DNA from: Spirochaetota bacterium
GTDB lineage: Bacteria > Spirochaetota > UBA4802 > JAFGJZ01
DNA: 6,588 bases
Direction of reading: 5' to 3'
Assembly: GCA_022704645.1 (NCBI GenBank)
Contig: JAKJGA010000093.1
Span: 1 to 6,588 of the forward strand
The first letter of the stretch is position 1; each line of letters opens with the position of its first letter. The translations under genes and the position numbers were made by a program. The notes beneath the pieces were generated by a model. That model did not search any database and was not told where the DNA came from. It saw only the letters and a program-made list of their open reading frames with translations. Of the stretch, positions 6,546 through 6,588 are shown one piece after another.

Positions 6546-6588
6546 TAATTTAGATGCTTCGAATTGTTAAATCTTCCTTCTTTCTGTA

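Overview
The window is a low-GC bacterial chromosome segment (roughly the upper 30s percent GC, estimated by eye). It has six protein-coding genes, five complete and one cut by the left edge. All are on the minus strand except one flavodoxin-like gene. It reads as ordinary core-genome DNA: no tRNA, rRNA, CRISPR array, insertion sequence or phage gene was found. A HAMP/chemotaxis-type receptor, a direct glutaminyl-tRNA synthetase, a PtsN-type EIIA and a MATE pump together suggest a free-living, probably motile, Gram-negative-type bacterium. The sequence alone does not let me name the phylum.

Layout from left to right: (1) positions 1-787, minus strand, hold the N-terminal 262 residues of a membrane receptor (TM1, helical sensor domain, TM2, start of HAMP) whose C-terminal part lies outside the window; (2) 788-1013 is an AT-rich divergent intergenic region with a TATAAT -10 for the receptor and a small AT-rich inverted repeat; (3) 1014-1499, plus strand, is a flavodoxin-family protein; (4) 1494-1527 is a perfect 13-bp stem-loop, between convergent genes, acting as a terminator; (5) 1594-3027, minus strand, is a MATE efflux transporter whose best start is the internal ATG at 3027, not the longer TTG at 3090; (6) 3028-3241 is a leader region with two perfect 10-bp palindromes; (7) 3242-4270, minus strand, is ruvB, overlapping by 11 nt (8) 4260-4730, minus strand, a PtsN-type PTS EIIA with a GTG start; (9) 4796-4817 is a terminator-like hairpin containing the stop codon of (10) glnS, 4812-6491, minus strand; (11) 6492-6588 holds the glnS SD and a TTGACA promoter candidate.

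Transcription probably runs right to left: glnS from its own promoter, with termination at its stop codon; then ptsN-ruvB as a translationally coupled pair from a promoter in the 81-nt gap; then the MATE gene, either by read-through or from its own palindrome-containing leader. The functions (translation, phosphotransfer regulation, Holliday-junction migration, efflux) do not form one pathway. I see no convincing undescribed system. The points most worth checking are the coupled ptsN-ruvB pair, the operator-like palindromes upstream of the MATE gene, and the use of terminator stems that contain stop codons.
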